64,000 nucleotides of DNA from assembly GCA_052108535.1 (NCBI GenBank), contig JBQDZM010000004.1:62001-126000 (forward strand), read 5' to 3'. Position 1 is the stretch's first letter, and each line of letters begins with the position of its first letter. Position numbers and translations under genes: made by a program. The notes under the pieces were generated by a model. It was not told the DNA's origin and searched no databases. It saw only the letters and a program-made list of their open reading frames with translations. Origin of the DNA: Galactobacter sp052108535. GTDB lineage: Bacteria > Actinomycetota > Actinomycetes > Actinomycetales > Micrococcaceae. Shown piece by piece: positions 25,697 to 33,573 of the stretch.

Positions 25697-26728
25697 ATGT
25701 CTGATGCGCAGCCCTCGTCGTCACGCCCGGGCCTCGGTATGGCTCTGAGGGTCACCGCTGCCGTGGCGTTGTTGGGTGTCTGGGTGGGACTGACCTCCAC
25801 TACTCGCGCGGATCCGGCCGACGCGCGTCCCGGGATGGCGTTGTCCGTTGACGCGGCGCCTGAATCGTTGGCGGAAGGCTCCGCCGCCCGGCAGTTGTAC
25901 CGTTTGTTGGCCGCCACGGAGTCCACGCAGAGCGCCAACGATCTTCGAGCTGCACTCTCAGAGTCCCGGGACCTGCTTGGTCTGGAGATCCCCGAGGCGG
26001 ACGCCGAGGTGGATACCGCGCATGACGCCGACGACAACCCGGTTAAGTTCGCCACGTCCGGGTTGGCCGTATCGGAGGCCTTGGTCAAGGCCGGATTGAA
26101 GGCGCCCCAGGATCAGGCGTCACGTTTGTTGGTGAGTGCGGCCTTGATCGACGATGCCTCGCGCGCCACGTTGGAGGCCAACAATCAGCAGGCACCCAAG
26201 GACTCCGGCGTGGATGCCGTGCTCGGCTACGACGAGCGCCCGGCCCTCACCGACCTGGTCGGTGAGCTGACCCCCGCCCTCCCCTCAGGGTTGAAGGGCA
26301 CTTCGTGCGACCCAATGGCCGACGACACGGAGCGGCTTGCGAAGGCCCGCGCCGGTTTTGCCAACGACCCCGTGGCCGGGGCCCGGGCCGCCGAGTCCCG
26401 CGGCCGGGCCTTCCACGCCGTTGGCGCGGAGGCGGGCAGGCTCGCGTATGCGACCCGGGTGGTGGGGCAGCGGCAGAGTTCCACTGTGTTCTTGGAACGC
26501 GCGGATGATCTGGACGGTTTTGTGGAGGGACTCCAAGAACTCATGCCAGCTGGCTGTGCCCCCGTGGTGACCTCATCGGTGGGTGCCACGGATGCGTTGA
26601 CGGATCCCACGAGCACTCTGCCCGAGTCCCAGACCGCGCTGGCGGACAAGACACGAATTGCCGCCGCCGCGATGCCTGTAGGGGAAACCCGCACGGCCCT
26701 GGCGAAGCTGTGGTGGCGACTGCGGTGA
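25697..26728 (+). CDS. Membrane-anchored or secreted protein, likely DUF4439 (ferritin-like) family
   Basis: A 343-residue protein divergent from rimP. A hydrophobic segment near the N-terminus (about 16-35: LRVTAAVALLGVWVGLTS) is a signal anchor or signal peptide, and the rest is Ala-rich and helical. The position upstream of and opposite to rimP is where Micrococcales usually carry a DUF4439 ferritin-like protein, and the helix RGRAFHAVGAEAGRLAYATR resembles that domain, but I see no convincing metal-binding pattern. The start is uncertain: ATG at 25697 or 25688, neither with a strong ribosome-binding site. Function unknown. Confidence 0.65.
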   Translation: MSDAQPSSSRPGLGMALRVTAAVALLGVWVGLTSTTRADPADARPGMALSVDAAPESLAEGSAARQLYRLLAATESTQSANDLRAALSESRDLLGLEIPEADAEVDTAHDADDNPVKFATSGLAVSEALVKAGLKAPQDQASRLLVSAALIDDASRATLEANNQQAPKDSGVDAVLGYDERPALTDLVGELTPALPSGLKGTSCDPMADDTERLAKARAGFANDPVAGARAAESRGRAFHAVGAEAGRLAYATRVVGQRQSSTVFLERADDLDGFVEGLQELMPAGCAPVVTSSVGATDALTDPTSTLPESQTALADKTRIAAAAMPVGETRTALAKLWWRLR

Positions 26729-26734
26729 CATCGT

Positions 26735-26906
26735 CATGTCTCGTCGTGCGTCCGCCGCGGCACTGCATCCGAAACTGGCTCAGTTCCCCAAGACACCTAA
26801 GCTATGCAGTCGAGACAACCTGTTCCAACATCGCTATCAGCGGTCTCAGGTCGCCGTCTTCAGCCGCAGCGCGTGCTGCCGGGGCCACCTAGAGTTTGAA
26901 AGTCAC
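26735..26906 (-). pseudogene. Decayed ParE/RelE-type toxin remnant
   Basis: Reading the minus strand from the GTG at 26906 gives VTFKL, a stop, VAPAARAAAED, then LIAMLEQVVSTA, another stop, and LGELSQFRMQCRGGR. This is the skeleton of a ParE toxin (VxPxAR near the start, EQVVSTI in the middle, FR..RGVRRA near the end), broken by two stop codons and with a segment apparently lost in the middle. The GTG overlaps the stop of the antitoxin remnant as in live parDE operons. Too short and damaged to be functional. Confidence 0.5.
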
Positions 26907-27172
26907 GCGCTGCGCCGGGATGCACGATCCGTGGCGATTTGTCCGAGTCCATGGATGTACTCTTCGAGAGAATCTGCAGGAATCTCGATACCTTCACCTC
27001 GATCAAGCTGTTCAAGGCCCACGTCCACTGCAGCCTTGAGTTCGGCGTAGCGAGCTTCATCGACATCGTCCCTAGTTTCAAGTGTGGCGATGAGCTCCTA
27101 CGCGACCTCTGCGCGTTCGGAGCGCGAGAGCGCACGAGCTGCGTCGAGCACTTCGGCGAAGGTAGCGTTCAT
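26903..27172 (-). pseudogene. Decayed ParD-like antitoxin with an internal TAG stop
   Basis: A 90-codon frame runs from the ATG at 27172 to a TGA at 26903: MNATFAEVLDAARALSRSE, RAEVA, then TAG at codon 25 (27098-27100), then ELIATLETRDDVDEARYAEL and ALEQLDRGEGIEIP-like sequence (VGLEQLDRGEGIEIPADSLE). This last part is the usual C-terminal pattern of actinobacterial ParD-like antitoxins. A single base change at codon 25 would restore it. The toxin frame that follows is also broken, so the module is dead unless the stop is read through. Confidence 0.55.
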
Positions 27173-27278
27173 TCCGTAGCGTACGCCGCCGTGCTGACCT
27201 CGCGGGAAGATCTGGTCGTGCTGCAGCAGCCCGTCGGAGGCGCGGGGCTCGAATCCTAGACCTCGTCCGCGTGGAGGA

Positions 27279-28124
27279 TTAGACCGACTCGATGATGAGG
27301 TCGGATCCTAGTTTGAGGATCAGGGCCACGACCACCACCACGAAGACCACGCGCACAAATCCGGATCCCTTGGACACGGCCATGCGGGAGCCCAGATAGC
27401 CGCCCACCATGTTGGAGGCGCCCAGGATCAGGCCAATCCCCCACAGCACGTGACCGGTGGGAACGAAGAGAGCCAGGGCTCCTAAGTTGGTGGCGAGGTT
27501 GGCGATCTTGGCCTTGGCCGAGCCGTCCAGGAAGCTGTAGCCCAGCACTCCCACCAGGGCGATCACCAGGAAGGACCCTGTGCCAGGCCCCAGGATTCCG
27601 TCGTAGAAACCGATCACGGCGCCGATGGCGCAGGCGATCCCATAGTGCCTCCAGCCCTCATGCTTCAGCCGCGTATTCAGGCCGGAACCCTTCTTGGCCA
27701 GAGTGAAGCAGAGCACCAACACCAGGGCAGCGACGATGACCGGTTTGATCACCGATGCGGGCAACAGTGTGGCCACGGCCGCGCCTCCGAAGGAGGCGGA
27801 CGCCGCGCACAGCGCAAGGGGCAGTGCCGTGCGGAGGTCGGGATGCACTCGTCGGGCATAGGTCACCGTCGCCGTGGCCGTTCCGAACACGGAACCCATC
27901 TTGTTGGTGGCCAACGCCTGCACCGGGGAGATCCCCGGCACCAACAGCATGATGGGTAGCTGGATCAGCCCTCCCCCGCCCACCACGGCATCCACCCAGC
28001 CGGCCAACAGGCCGCCCACGATGATGAACGCGAGCGTGGACGGGTGCAACCCGTCCCAACCGGCCCCCGTGAGGGTGTCGGTTGGGACGGAGGCCGTCGC
28101 CTGCAGTGCCGAGGAGAGAATCAC
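27279..28124 (-). CDS. TauE/SafE family permease
   Basis: A 281-residue membrane protein with about eight helices. The family repeats are visible as GGLLAGWVDAVVGGGGLIQLP (N-terminal half) and GFYDGILGPGTGSFLV (C-terminal half). Family members export sulfite or organosulfonates or act with unknown anions; the substrate here is unknown. The start ATG overlaps the proS stop by 4 bases (ATGA), so it is translationally coupled to proS. The broken parDE remnant lies just downstream. Confidence 0.9.
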   Translation of the reverse strand: MILSSALQATASVPTDTLTGAGWDGLHPSTLAFIIVGGLLAGWVDAVVGGGGLIQLPIMLLVPGISPVQALATNKMGSVFGTATATVTYARRVHPDLRTALPLALCAASASFGGAAVATLLPASVIKPVIVAALVLVLCFTLAKKGSGLNTRLKHEGWRHYGIACAIGAVIGFYDGILGPGTGSFLVIALVGVLGYSFLDGSAKAKIANLATNLGALALFVPTGHVLWGIGLILGASNMVGGYLGSRMAVSKGSGFVRVVFVVVVVALILKLGSDLIIESV

Positions 28125-29923
28125 CGGTCGGCGGCTGAGCCTGCCACCTGGGCTACGACGGCGTCCAAGGCCACCTCGGAGGACGTCCCGGAGACACGGT
28201 CCTTAACCTCGACGACGCCATCCGCGACGCCGCGCCCCACCACCACTGCGGTGGGCACGCCGATGAGCTCGGCATCCTTGAACTTCACGCCGGCGGAAAC
28301 CTTGGGGCGGTCATCCAACATGACGTCCAACCCCGCGGCCTCCAGCTCGGAGGCCAGGTTCTCTGCGGTGGTGTTGAGCTCCTCGCCCTTACCGGCCACG
28401 AGCACCACGACATGCGCCGGGGCCACTGCCGCGGGCCACGCCAGACCCTTGTCGTCATGGTGGGATTCGGCGATGGCCGCCACGGCGCGGGTCACGCCGA
28501 CACCGTAGGAACCCATGGTGACCGTGACAGCCTTGCCGTTCTGATCCAGGACCTTCAGCCCCATGGCCTCGGCATACTTACGGCCAAGCTGGAAGATGTG
28601 CCCCATCTCGATACCGCGAGTGGTGGAAAGCGGACCGGAGCCGTCCGGTGCCGGGTCGCCGTCGCGCACCTCGCAGGCCTCCACGACGCCGTCCCAGGTG
28701 AAGTCGCGTCCGGCCACCAGGCCGTAGACGTGCTGACCCGGTGCGTTGGCTCCCGTGATCCAGGTGGTGCCGGAGACCACGCGAGGATCCACGAGGAAGG
28801 GCAGCTTGGTGGCAGACTTTGCACCCAGGACGGGGGCGTCCAGGCTGAGGCCGGGGCCGATGTAGCCCTTGACCAGGCCCGGATTGTTCTTGAGGTCCTC
28901 ATCGGTTGCGGCGTCAACGGACACCTCACCGGCGATACCGAGGTGCTCCCCGATGGTGGCCTCCGAACGCTTCAGGTCCACCTGGCGATCCCCGGGGACG
29001 CCGATCACGGCGATGACCCGCTCGCCCTCGGGCGTGGTGACGGCCACGACGACGTTCTTCAACGTATCTGCCGCAGTCCAGGCGCGCTCCGGGTTGGCGT
29101 GCAGTTCGTTGGAGACGTTCACCAGCGTCTCGATGGTGGGGGTGTCCGGGGTATCATACACCTGCGCGGCCGGAGCGTCGGTGAAGTCGATCTCCTCCGG
29201 GACCACGGTGGTGACGGCCTCCACGTTGGCGGCGAAGCCTCCCGGGGAGACCACGAAGGTGTCCTCACCGATCTCGGTAGGGTGCAGGAACTCCTCCGAC
29301 TTGGAACCACCCATGGCGCCGGACATCGCGGAGACGGGACGAACGGGCAGATCGAGACGCTCAAAGATCTTCAGGTACGCGGCACGGTGAGCGGCGTAGG
29401 CCTCGTCCAGCCCCTCGTCATCCACGGTGAAGGAGTAGGAGTCCTTCATGATGAACTCGCGCCCGCGCAGCAGGCCGGCGCGGGGGCGGGCCTCATCACG
29501 GTACTTGGTCTGGATCTGGTACAGGTAGAGCGGCAGATCCTTGTAGGAGGAGTAGAGGTCCTTCACCAGGAGCGTGAACATCTCCTCGTGGGTGGGGGCC
29601 AGCAGGTAATCGGCCTCCTTTCGGTCCTTGAGGCGGAAGATGTTGTCCCCGTATTCCTCCCAGCGGCCGGAGGCCTCGTAGGGCTCCTTGGGCAGCAGGG
29701 CAGGGAAGTGGACTTCCTGAGCGCCGATGGCGTTCATTTCCTCGCGGACGATGTTCTCCACCTTGGCAAGGACCTTCAGACCCAGCGGCAGCCACGTGTA
29801 GATGCCCGGGGCGGCGCGGCGGATGTAACCGGCACGAACCAGCAGCTTATGGCTGTCGACCTCGGCTTCTGCCGGGTCATCGCGCAGAGTGCGCAGGAAC
29901 AGAGTGGAGAGGCGGAGCACCAC
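28121..29923 (-). CDS. proS: Prolyl-tRNA synthetase
   Basis: A 600-residue class II synthetase of the bacterial type with a YbaK-like editing insertion between motifs 2 and 3. Motif 1 lies around GIYTWLPLGLKVLAKVE and motif 2 around RDEARPRAGLLRGREFIMKD. The insertion (about 225-380) carries EGERVIAVIGVPGDRQVDL, and the anticodon-binding domain follows at the C-terminus. No truncation is seen. It is the first gene of a two-gene run with the TauE-type permease. Confidence 0.96.
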   Translation of the reverse strand: MVLRLSTLFLRTLRDDPAEAEVDSHKLLVRAGYIRRAAPGIYTWLPLGLKVLAKVENIVREEMNAIGAQEVHFPALLPKEPYEASGRWEEYGDNIFRLKDRKEADYLLAPTHEEMFTLLVKDLYSSYKDLPLYLYQIQTKYRDEARPRAGLLRGREFIMKDSYSFTVDDEGLDEAYAAHRAAYLKIFERLDLPVRPVSAMSGAMGGSKSEEFLHPTEIGEDTFVVSPGGFAANVEAVTTVVPEEIDFTDAPAAQVYDTPDTPTIETLVNVSNELHANPERAWTAADTLKNVVVAVTTPEGERVIAVIGVPGDRQVDLKRSEATIGEHLGIAGEVSVDAATDEDLKNNPGLVKGYIGPGLSLDAPVLGAKSATKLPFLVDPRVVSGTTWITGANAPGQHVYGLVAGRDFTWDGVVEACEVRDGDPAPDGSGPLSTTRGIEMGHIFQLGRKYAEAMGLKVLDQNGKAVTVTMGSYGVGVTRAVAAIAESHHDDKGLAWPAAVAPAHVVVLVAGKGEELNTTAENLASELEAAGLDVMLDDRPKVSAGVKFKDAELIGVPTAVVVGRGVADGVVEVKDRVSGTSSEVALDAVVAQVAGSAADR

Positions 29924-30094
29924 GGGGCATCCCTTTCGTACGACGCCGGGGTGGCCGGCGCCGTGGACGTGTGACGTGACTTGTCAGCCCGCGCGTGCGC
30001 GGACCTCATAAGATTCTACCGGCGCCGCGAGCGTTCCCGGGCCTGAGGAGTGAACCAAGCACGGGCGGGTCGTGACCTGATGCGGGTTGTCCCG

Positions 30095-30973
30095 TCAGAA
30101 CAGGACGGTCGCGAACTCCCCCACTTGCCGGAAACCGACACTGCGGTAGGTACGCAGAGCCCGTTCGTTGTAATCGTTCACGTACAGGGAGGTGATCGGG
30201 GCGACCTTCAGTGCCAGCGCGATCACGTCCGCCACCCGGGACTCCGCCAGCCCCATCCCCCGGCGATCCGGATGCATCCACACACCCTGGATCTGTGTGG
30301 CCCTGGGCGTCACGACACCCAACTCGGCCTTGAACAGGATCCGACCCGCAGCATCGGTCTCCACCAGCGCGTGACCGGAACGAACCATCCAATCCACCCG
30401 TTGCCGGTACGCAGCCTCCCCATTGGTGAAGGGTGAATACCCCAGTTCCTCCTGGAACATCGCCACGCACGCCGGAAGTAGTGCAGCCCCGTCCGTTGGC
30501 CAGGCCCGTCGCACCAAACCAGCACCGGCATCGCTCGGCACAGCATCCGCAACCATCAACGGCTGGTGCTCACGCACCGCAAAGGCACGCTGGCGTCCCC
30601 GGGACAGCTCCGCCCACAGCGCCAACGTGGCCTCACGCGGACCGAACACCGAAGCGAAGCGTCGGTGCAGCCCAAGCAAGTGGCGGCCAAAGACGGCCGC
30701 GTCCTCTACCGTGCATTCCACGGGGACCACATTGGAACCGACCCAGCACGCGGCCATCAGCTGGCCATCGTCACTGAACCGTCCCACATAGAACGATCCG
30801 GACGATCCCGCCGCGCTGCGTTCATCCGTCAATTGCGAATCCACGAACGCATTGGTGACCGGGTCCCGGTCCACGAGCGCACGCAAGGACGCGGTGTCAG
30901 CCGTTCCCAGACGTCTGACACCGTCCACCGCGGATCGGTGCCTGCCGGGCAGCCCCCAGCGAATGACGGACAC
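30095..30973 (-). CDS. GNAT acetyltransferase with N-terminal DUF4081 domain
   Basis: A 292-residue protein. The N-terminal half (about 20-150, with LRALVDRDPVTNAFVDSQL) is the DUF4081 module, and the C-terminal half is a GNAT fold with the acetyl-CoA loop in VWMHPDRRGMGLAESRVADV and the late strand LYVNDYNERALRTYRSVGFR. In Micrococcales this gene usually lies between ispG and proS. Here ispG is absent and a YciI-like gene takes the place upstream. The substrate is unknown. Confidence 0.88.
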   Translation of the reverse strand: MSVIRWGLPGRHRSAVDGVRRLGTADTASLRALVDRDPVTNAFVDSQLTDERSAAGSSGSFYVGRFSDDGQLMAACWVGSNVVPVECTVEDAAVFGRHLLGLHRRFASVFGPREATLALWAELSRGRQRAFAVREHQPLMVADAVPSDAGAGLVRRAWPTDGAALLPACVAMFQEELGYSPFTNGEAAYRQRVDWMVRSGHALVETDAAGRILFKAELGVVTPRATQIQGVWMHPDRRGMGLAESRVADVIALALKVAPITSLYVNDYNERALRTYRSVGFRQVGEFATVLF

Positions 30974-30988
30974 TTGGTGAGGACCGGA

Positions 30989-31291
30989 TCAGGCGTAGTG
31001 AGCCAGTTCGCCCGTAGCGGGAGTCCACTTCCGCACGGTCACCAGGTCGATGACACCGGCCTCGGCAAAGGGGTCCTTCTCCAGGGAAGCGGAGACGGTT
31101 TCGGAGTCGGGAGCCTGGAAGATCAGCATGGCTTCCTCTGAACCGATGGGCCCTGCAGCCACGAGTTTCACGTTTCCGCTGGTTTCGGAACCATCCAAGC
31201 CCGCAAGCCACGAGCGGTGGGAGGGACGGACCTCGTCACGGGTGGACGCCGAGTCGTCAGCGTAGAGGTAGTCGATGCGAAAGAGACTCAT
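30989..31291 (-). CDS. YciI-like family protein
   Basis: A 100-residue dimeric alpha/beta-barrel protein of the YciI/DGPF type. The conserved histidine lies in RPSHRSWLAGL near residue 25, and the pattern VKLVAAGPIGSEEAMLIFQA followed by DPFAEAGVIDLVTVRKW is diagnostic. Family members have weak hydrolase or ligand-binding roles and no set function. The ATG at 31291 gives the normal family length. It lies between rseP and the GNAT gene, 15 bases from the latter, so co-transcription is likely. Confidence 0.85.
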   Translation of the reverse strand: MSLFRIDYLYADDSASTRDEVRPSHRSWLAGLDGSETSGNVKLVAAGPIGSEEAMLIFQAPDSETVSASLEKDPFAEAGVIDLVTVRKWTPATGELAHYA

Positions 31292-31334
31292 GGGTTCAAG
31301 ACTAACCGCCAGCGTCACCGGGACGCGGAGCGTG

Positions 31335-32690
31335 TTACCCCAACACCACGGGTTTGACGATGTCCGCATAGATCAACAGCGCACCCATGACCAACAAAGC
31401 GACGGCCACAACATAGGTCACTGGCAACATCTTGCTCATGTCCACCGGTCCAGGATCCTTGCGCTTGAAGAGCTTGTTGAAGCGTTTCCGCAGCCCCTCC
31501 CACAGCGCACCGGCCACGTGGCCGCCGTCCAACGGGGTCAGCGGGATCAGATTGAACACGAACAAGGCGATATTGAGACTGCCCACCAGTGACAAGTAGG
31601 TCGCGATCTTGTCCTTGACCGCCACCCCCTCCATCGCGGTGACATCGCCGGCAATGCGGCCGACACCCACCACGGACATGGGACCGTCTGGATCACGCGG
31701 CTGCGTCCCGAAGGCCGCCTTCGCCACCGACACCAACCGGGCAGGAAGATCCACGACGATCCGCCCCACATTGGTCACGTTGTCCCACACGAATCCCGGA
31801 ACCGCCGTGACCGGTTCCTGCAGCGTCTGCACCTGCGAGCCGATCCCGGCGAACCCAACCTCCGCGGTCTTCGTGGCGCCATCCGCGTTGATCTCTACCC
31901 GCCCGAACTTGTCCGTCACCGGACGCTGCATGGGCATTGGTTCCATGCTGGTGGTGTGGCGGTCACCGTCCCGAACATAGGTGACCTGCACCTGGTCACC
32001 AGCGTTGGCCTTGATCTCATCGGTCAGAGCGTTCCAACCGCGAGTGCCAACGTCCTTGCCGTTGACCTTCACGATCTCATCCCCCACCCGGAGCCCGGCC
32101 GCGTAGGCCGGCCCCTCCGGATCGCCCTCCTGGCAGGTGCCCGCATCAGCATCGGTGAGGCCACGCTCCTGCTGTTGCTCGGTGGTCAGCACGCACTGAT
32201 AGATCTCCCCCACCTTGTTGGTGGGTGTCGCCGTCCCGAAACCGCACAGAACGATCGTGAAGATCACCGCGGCCAAGAGCAGGTTCATGGTGGGGCCGCC
32301 CAGCATGATGATGATCCGCTTGTAGATGGGCAGTTGATGGAACATGCGGCCGTCATCCTCCGGCCGAATCAGTTCCCCCTCCGCCTGTTTGGCCTCATCG
32401 GCCAGCTGCTGGAACATCCCTGTGCGGCTGGAACGCGCTGTGCCGTCCTTGGCGGGCGGGTACATGCCAATCATGGAGATGTAACCACCCAGCGGCAGCA
32501 ACTTGATCCCGTACTCCGTCTCCCCCTTTTTCCTGGAGAAGAGGGTGGGTCCGAAGCCGATCATGTATTTGGGCACCCGCAGGCCAAATTTCTTGGCCGG
32601 GAACAGGTGGCCCAACTCATGCAGCGCGATGGAGACGCCGATCCCCACCAGCATGATCAGCGCGCCGATGATGTACGCCAGCGCGGTCAT
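31335..32690 (-). CDS. rseP: Site-2 protease, RIP metalloprotease RseP
   Basis: A 451-residue intramembrane zinc protease (M50) that cleaves anti-sigma factors and signal-peptide remnants. HELGH lies in the first helix (about 26-30), a PDZ domain at about 185-280 (AAGLRVGDEIVKVNGKDVG), and the third zinc ligand in NLIPLTPLDGGHVAGALWEG near 400. Starts at MTALAYIIGALIM; an upstream in-frame ATG has no support. In related genomes rseP sits between dxr and ispG; here neither is present beside it. Confidence 0.94.
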   Translation of the reverse strand: MTALAYIIGALIMLVGIGVSIALHELGHLFPAKKFGLRVPKYMIGFGPTLFSRKKGETEYGIKLLPLGGYISMIGMYPPAKDGTARSSRTGMFQQLADEAKQAEGELIRPEDDGRMFHQLPIYKRIIIMLGGPTMNLLLAAVIFTIVLCGFGTATPTNKVGEIYQCVLTTEQQQERGLTDADAGTCQEGDPEGPAYAAGLRVGDEIVKVNGKDVGTRGWNALTDEIKANAGDQVQVTYVRDGDRHTTSMEPMPMQRPVTDKFGRVEINADGATKTAEVGFAGIGSQVQTLQEPVTAVPGFVWDNVTNVGRIVVDLPARLVSVAKAAFGTQPRDPDGPMSVVGVGRIAGDVTAMEGVAVKDKIATYLSLVGSLNIALFVFNLIPLTPLDGGHVAGALWEGLRKRFNKLFKRKDPGPVDMSKMLPVTYVVAVALLVMGALLIYADIVKPVVLG

Positions 32691-32911
32691 GAGTCGACTC
32701 CTGACCCGATCACGCCAAAGATTCCACGCTGACCCACGTGGTGAAGAGGAGAGCACCAGCTCTGCAACAACGATTTCTGCACAATGCTGCAGTCTTCCAC
32801 CTACGCCTGTCCGGATGCTGAGTCCACGCCGGAGAGCACACCATCAAGCCGGTACGCTGGGGACAAGGTCGAAACCCCGACCAGCATGCCCCGAGACCAG
32901 GAGGCCCACCA

Positions 32912-33376
32912 GTGCAGCTCCGCCCCGTAGAGAACGGCGACCTGGACCGTTTCTTTGTCCAACAGCTCGACCCCGAGGCCAACGAGATGGCCGCCTTCAC
33001 CGCCAAGAACCCCTCCGACCGTGGCGTATTCAATTACCACTGGAGCCTCATGCTGCGTGATCCGGAGACCGTGGTGCGCACCATCGAGGTGGACGGCGAC
33101 GTGGCCGGCTCCATTGTGCTCTACCCCAACGAGGGCGTGCCAGAGCTCAGCTTCTGGACCGATCGCAAGTACTGGGGCCAGGGCGTCACCACCGCCGCCG
33201 TGGACGCCATGCTGCAGGAATTCCCCGCCCGTCCCGTGCGTGCCCGCGTGGTCTCCGACAACATCGGCACCCACAAGATCCTGGAACGCCGCGGCTTCGT
33301 GAAGATCGGTGAGACCAAGGACTTCGCCGTGGCCCGCGGCGCGGTGGTCAGCGAAGACATCCTCGAACTGGCCTGA
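32912..33376 (+). CDS. GNAT family N-acetyltransferase
   Basis: A 154-residue acetyltransferase of the RimJ/RimL-like subgroup. It begins MQLRPVENGDLDRFFVQQLD and carries the acetyl-CoA pyrophosphate loop in DRKYWGQGVTTAAVDAML and the strand SDNIGTHKILERRGF. The start is GTG with an AGGAGG site 7 bases upstream. It is transcribed away from rseP. The target is unknown. It ends about 40 bases before the ATGCCCGACG hairpin at 33415. Confidence 0.9.
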   Translation: MQLRPVENGDLDRFFVQQLDPEANEMAAFTAKNPSDRGVFNYHWSLMLRDPETVVRTIEVDGDVAGSIVLYPNEGVPELSFWTDRKYWGQGVTTAAVDAMLQEFPARPVRARVVSDNIGTHKILERRGFVKIGETKDFAVARGAVVSEDILELA

Positions 33377-33414
33377 GCCCGTCAGGGCCTTCGCCTAGAC
33401 CTACGCCCGGGCCT

Positions 33415-33479
33415 ATGCCCGACGGCGATCACGCGCCCAGGTGCCTGCTGGCACCTGGGCGCGTCGCGTCGTCGGGCAT
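33415..33479 (+). repeat. ATGCCCGACG-ended hairpin element after the GNAT gene
   Basis: Outer arms ATGCCCGACG (33415-33424) and CGTCGGGCAT (33470-33479) enclose a 15-bp perfect stem ACGCGCCCAGGTGCC/GGCACCTGGGCGCGT with a TGCT loop. It may act as the terminator of the GNAT gene. The outer arms match those of the element at 8069-8158, although the inner sequences differ. Confidence 0.65.
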
Positions 33480-33514
33480 GGTGTTGCGGCGACGACGGCT
33501 GTGGCAGCGGAACG

Positions 33515-33554
33515 CGCCAGGGGCGCCATGACCGAAGTCATGGCGCCCCTGGCG
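33515..33554 (-). terminator. Hairpin terminator after actP
   Basis: A perfect 18-bp stem (33515-33532 with 33537-33554) with a CGAA loop begins 19 bases after the actP stop. It lacks a clear U-tract on the minus strand, but the stem is very stable and may work for both converging genes. Confidence 0.7.
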
Positions 33555-33573
33555 TGTTGAAAACCCGAGTGGG

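Noticed and set aside
26939..27259. Plus-strand frame over the decayed toxin-antitoxin region
   Set aside because: The minus-strand reading has clear antitoxin and toxin patterns; the plus frame has none.
27238..27262. T-arm-like sequence GGCTCGAATCC, possible tRNA
   Set aside because: No anticodon arm, D-arm or acceptor pairing could be found around it.
27843..27856. Further copy of the ATGCCCGACG element (minus strand)
   Set aside because: It lies inside the TauE-type permease coding sequence in a conserved stretch and has no inverted partner; likely chance.
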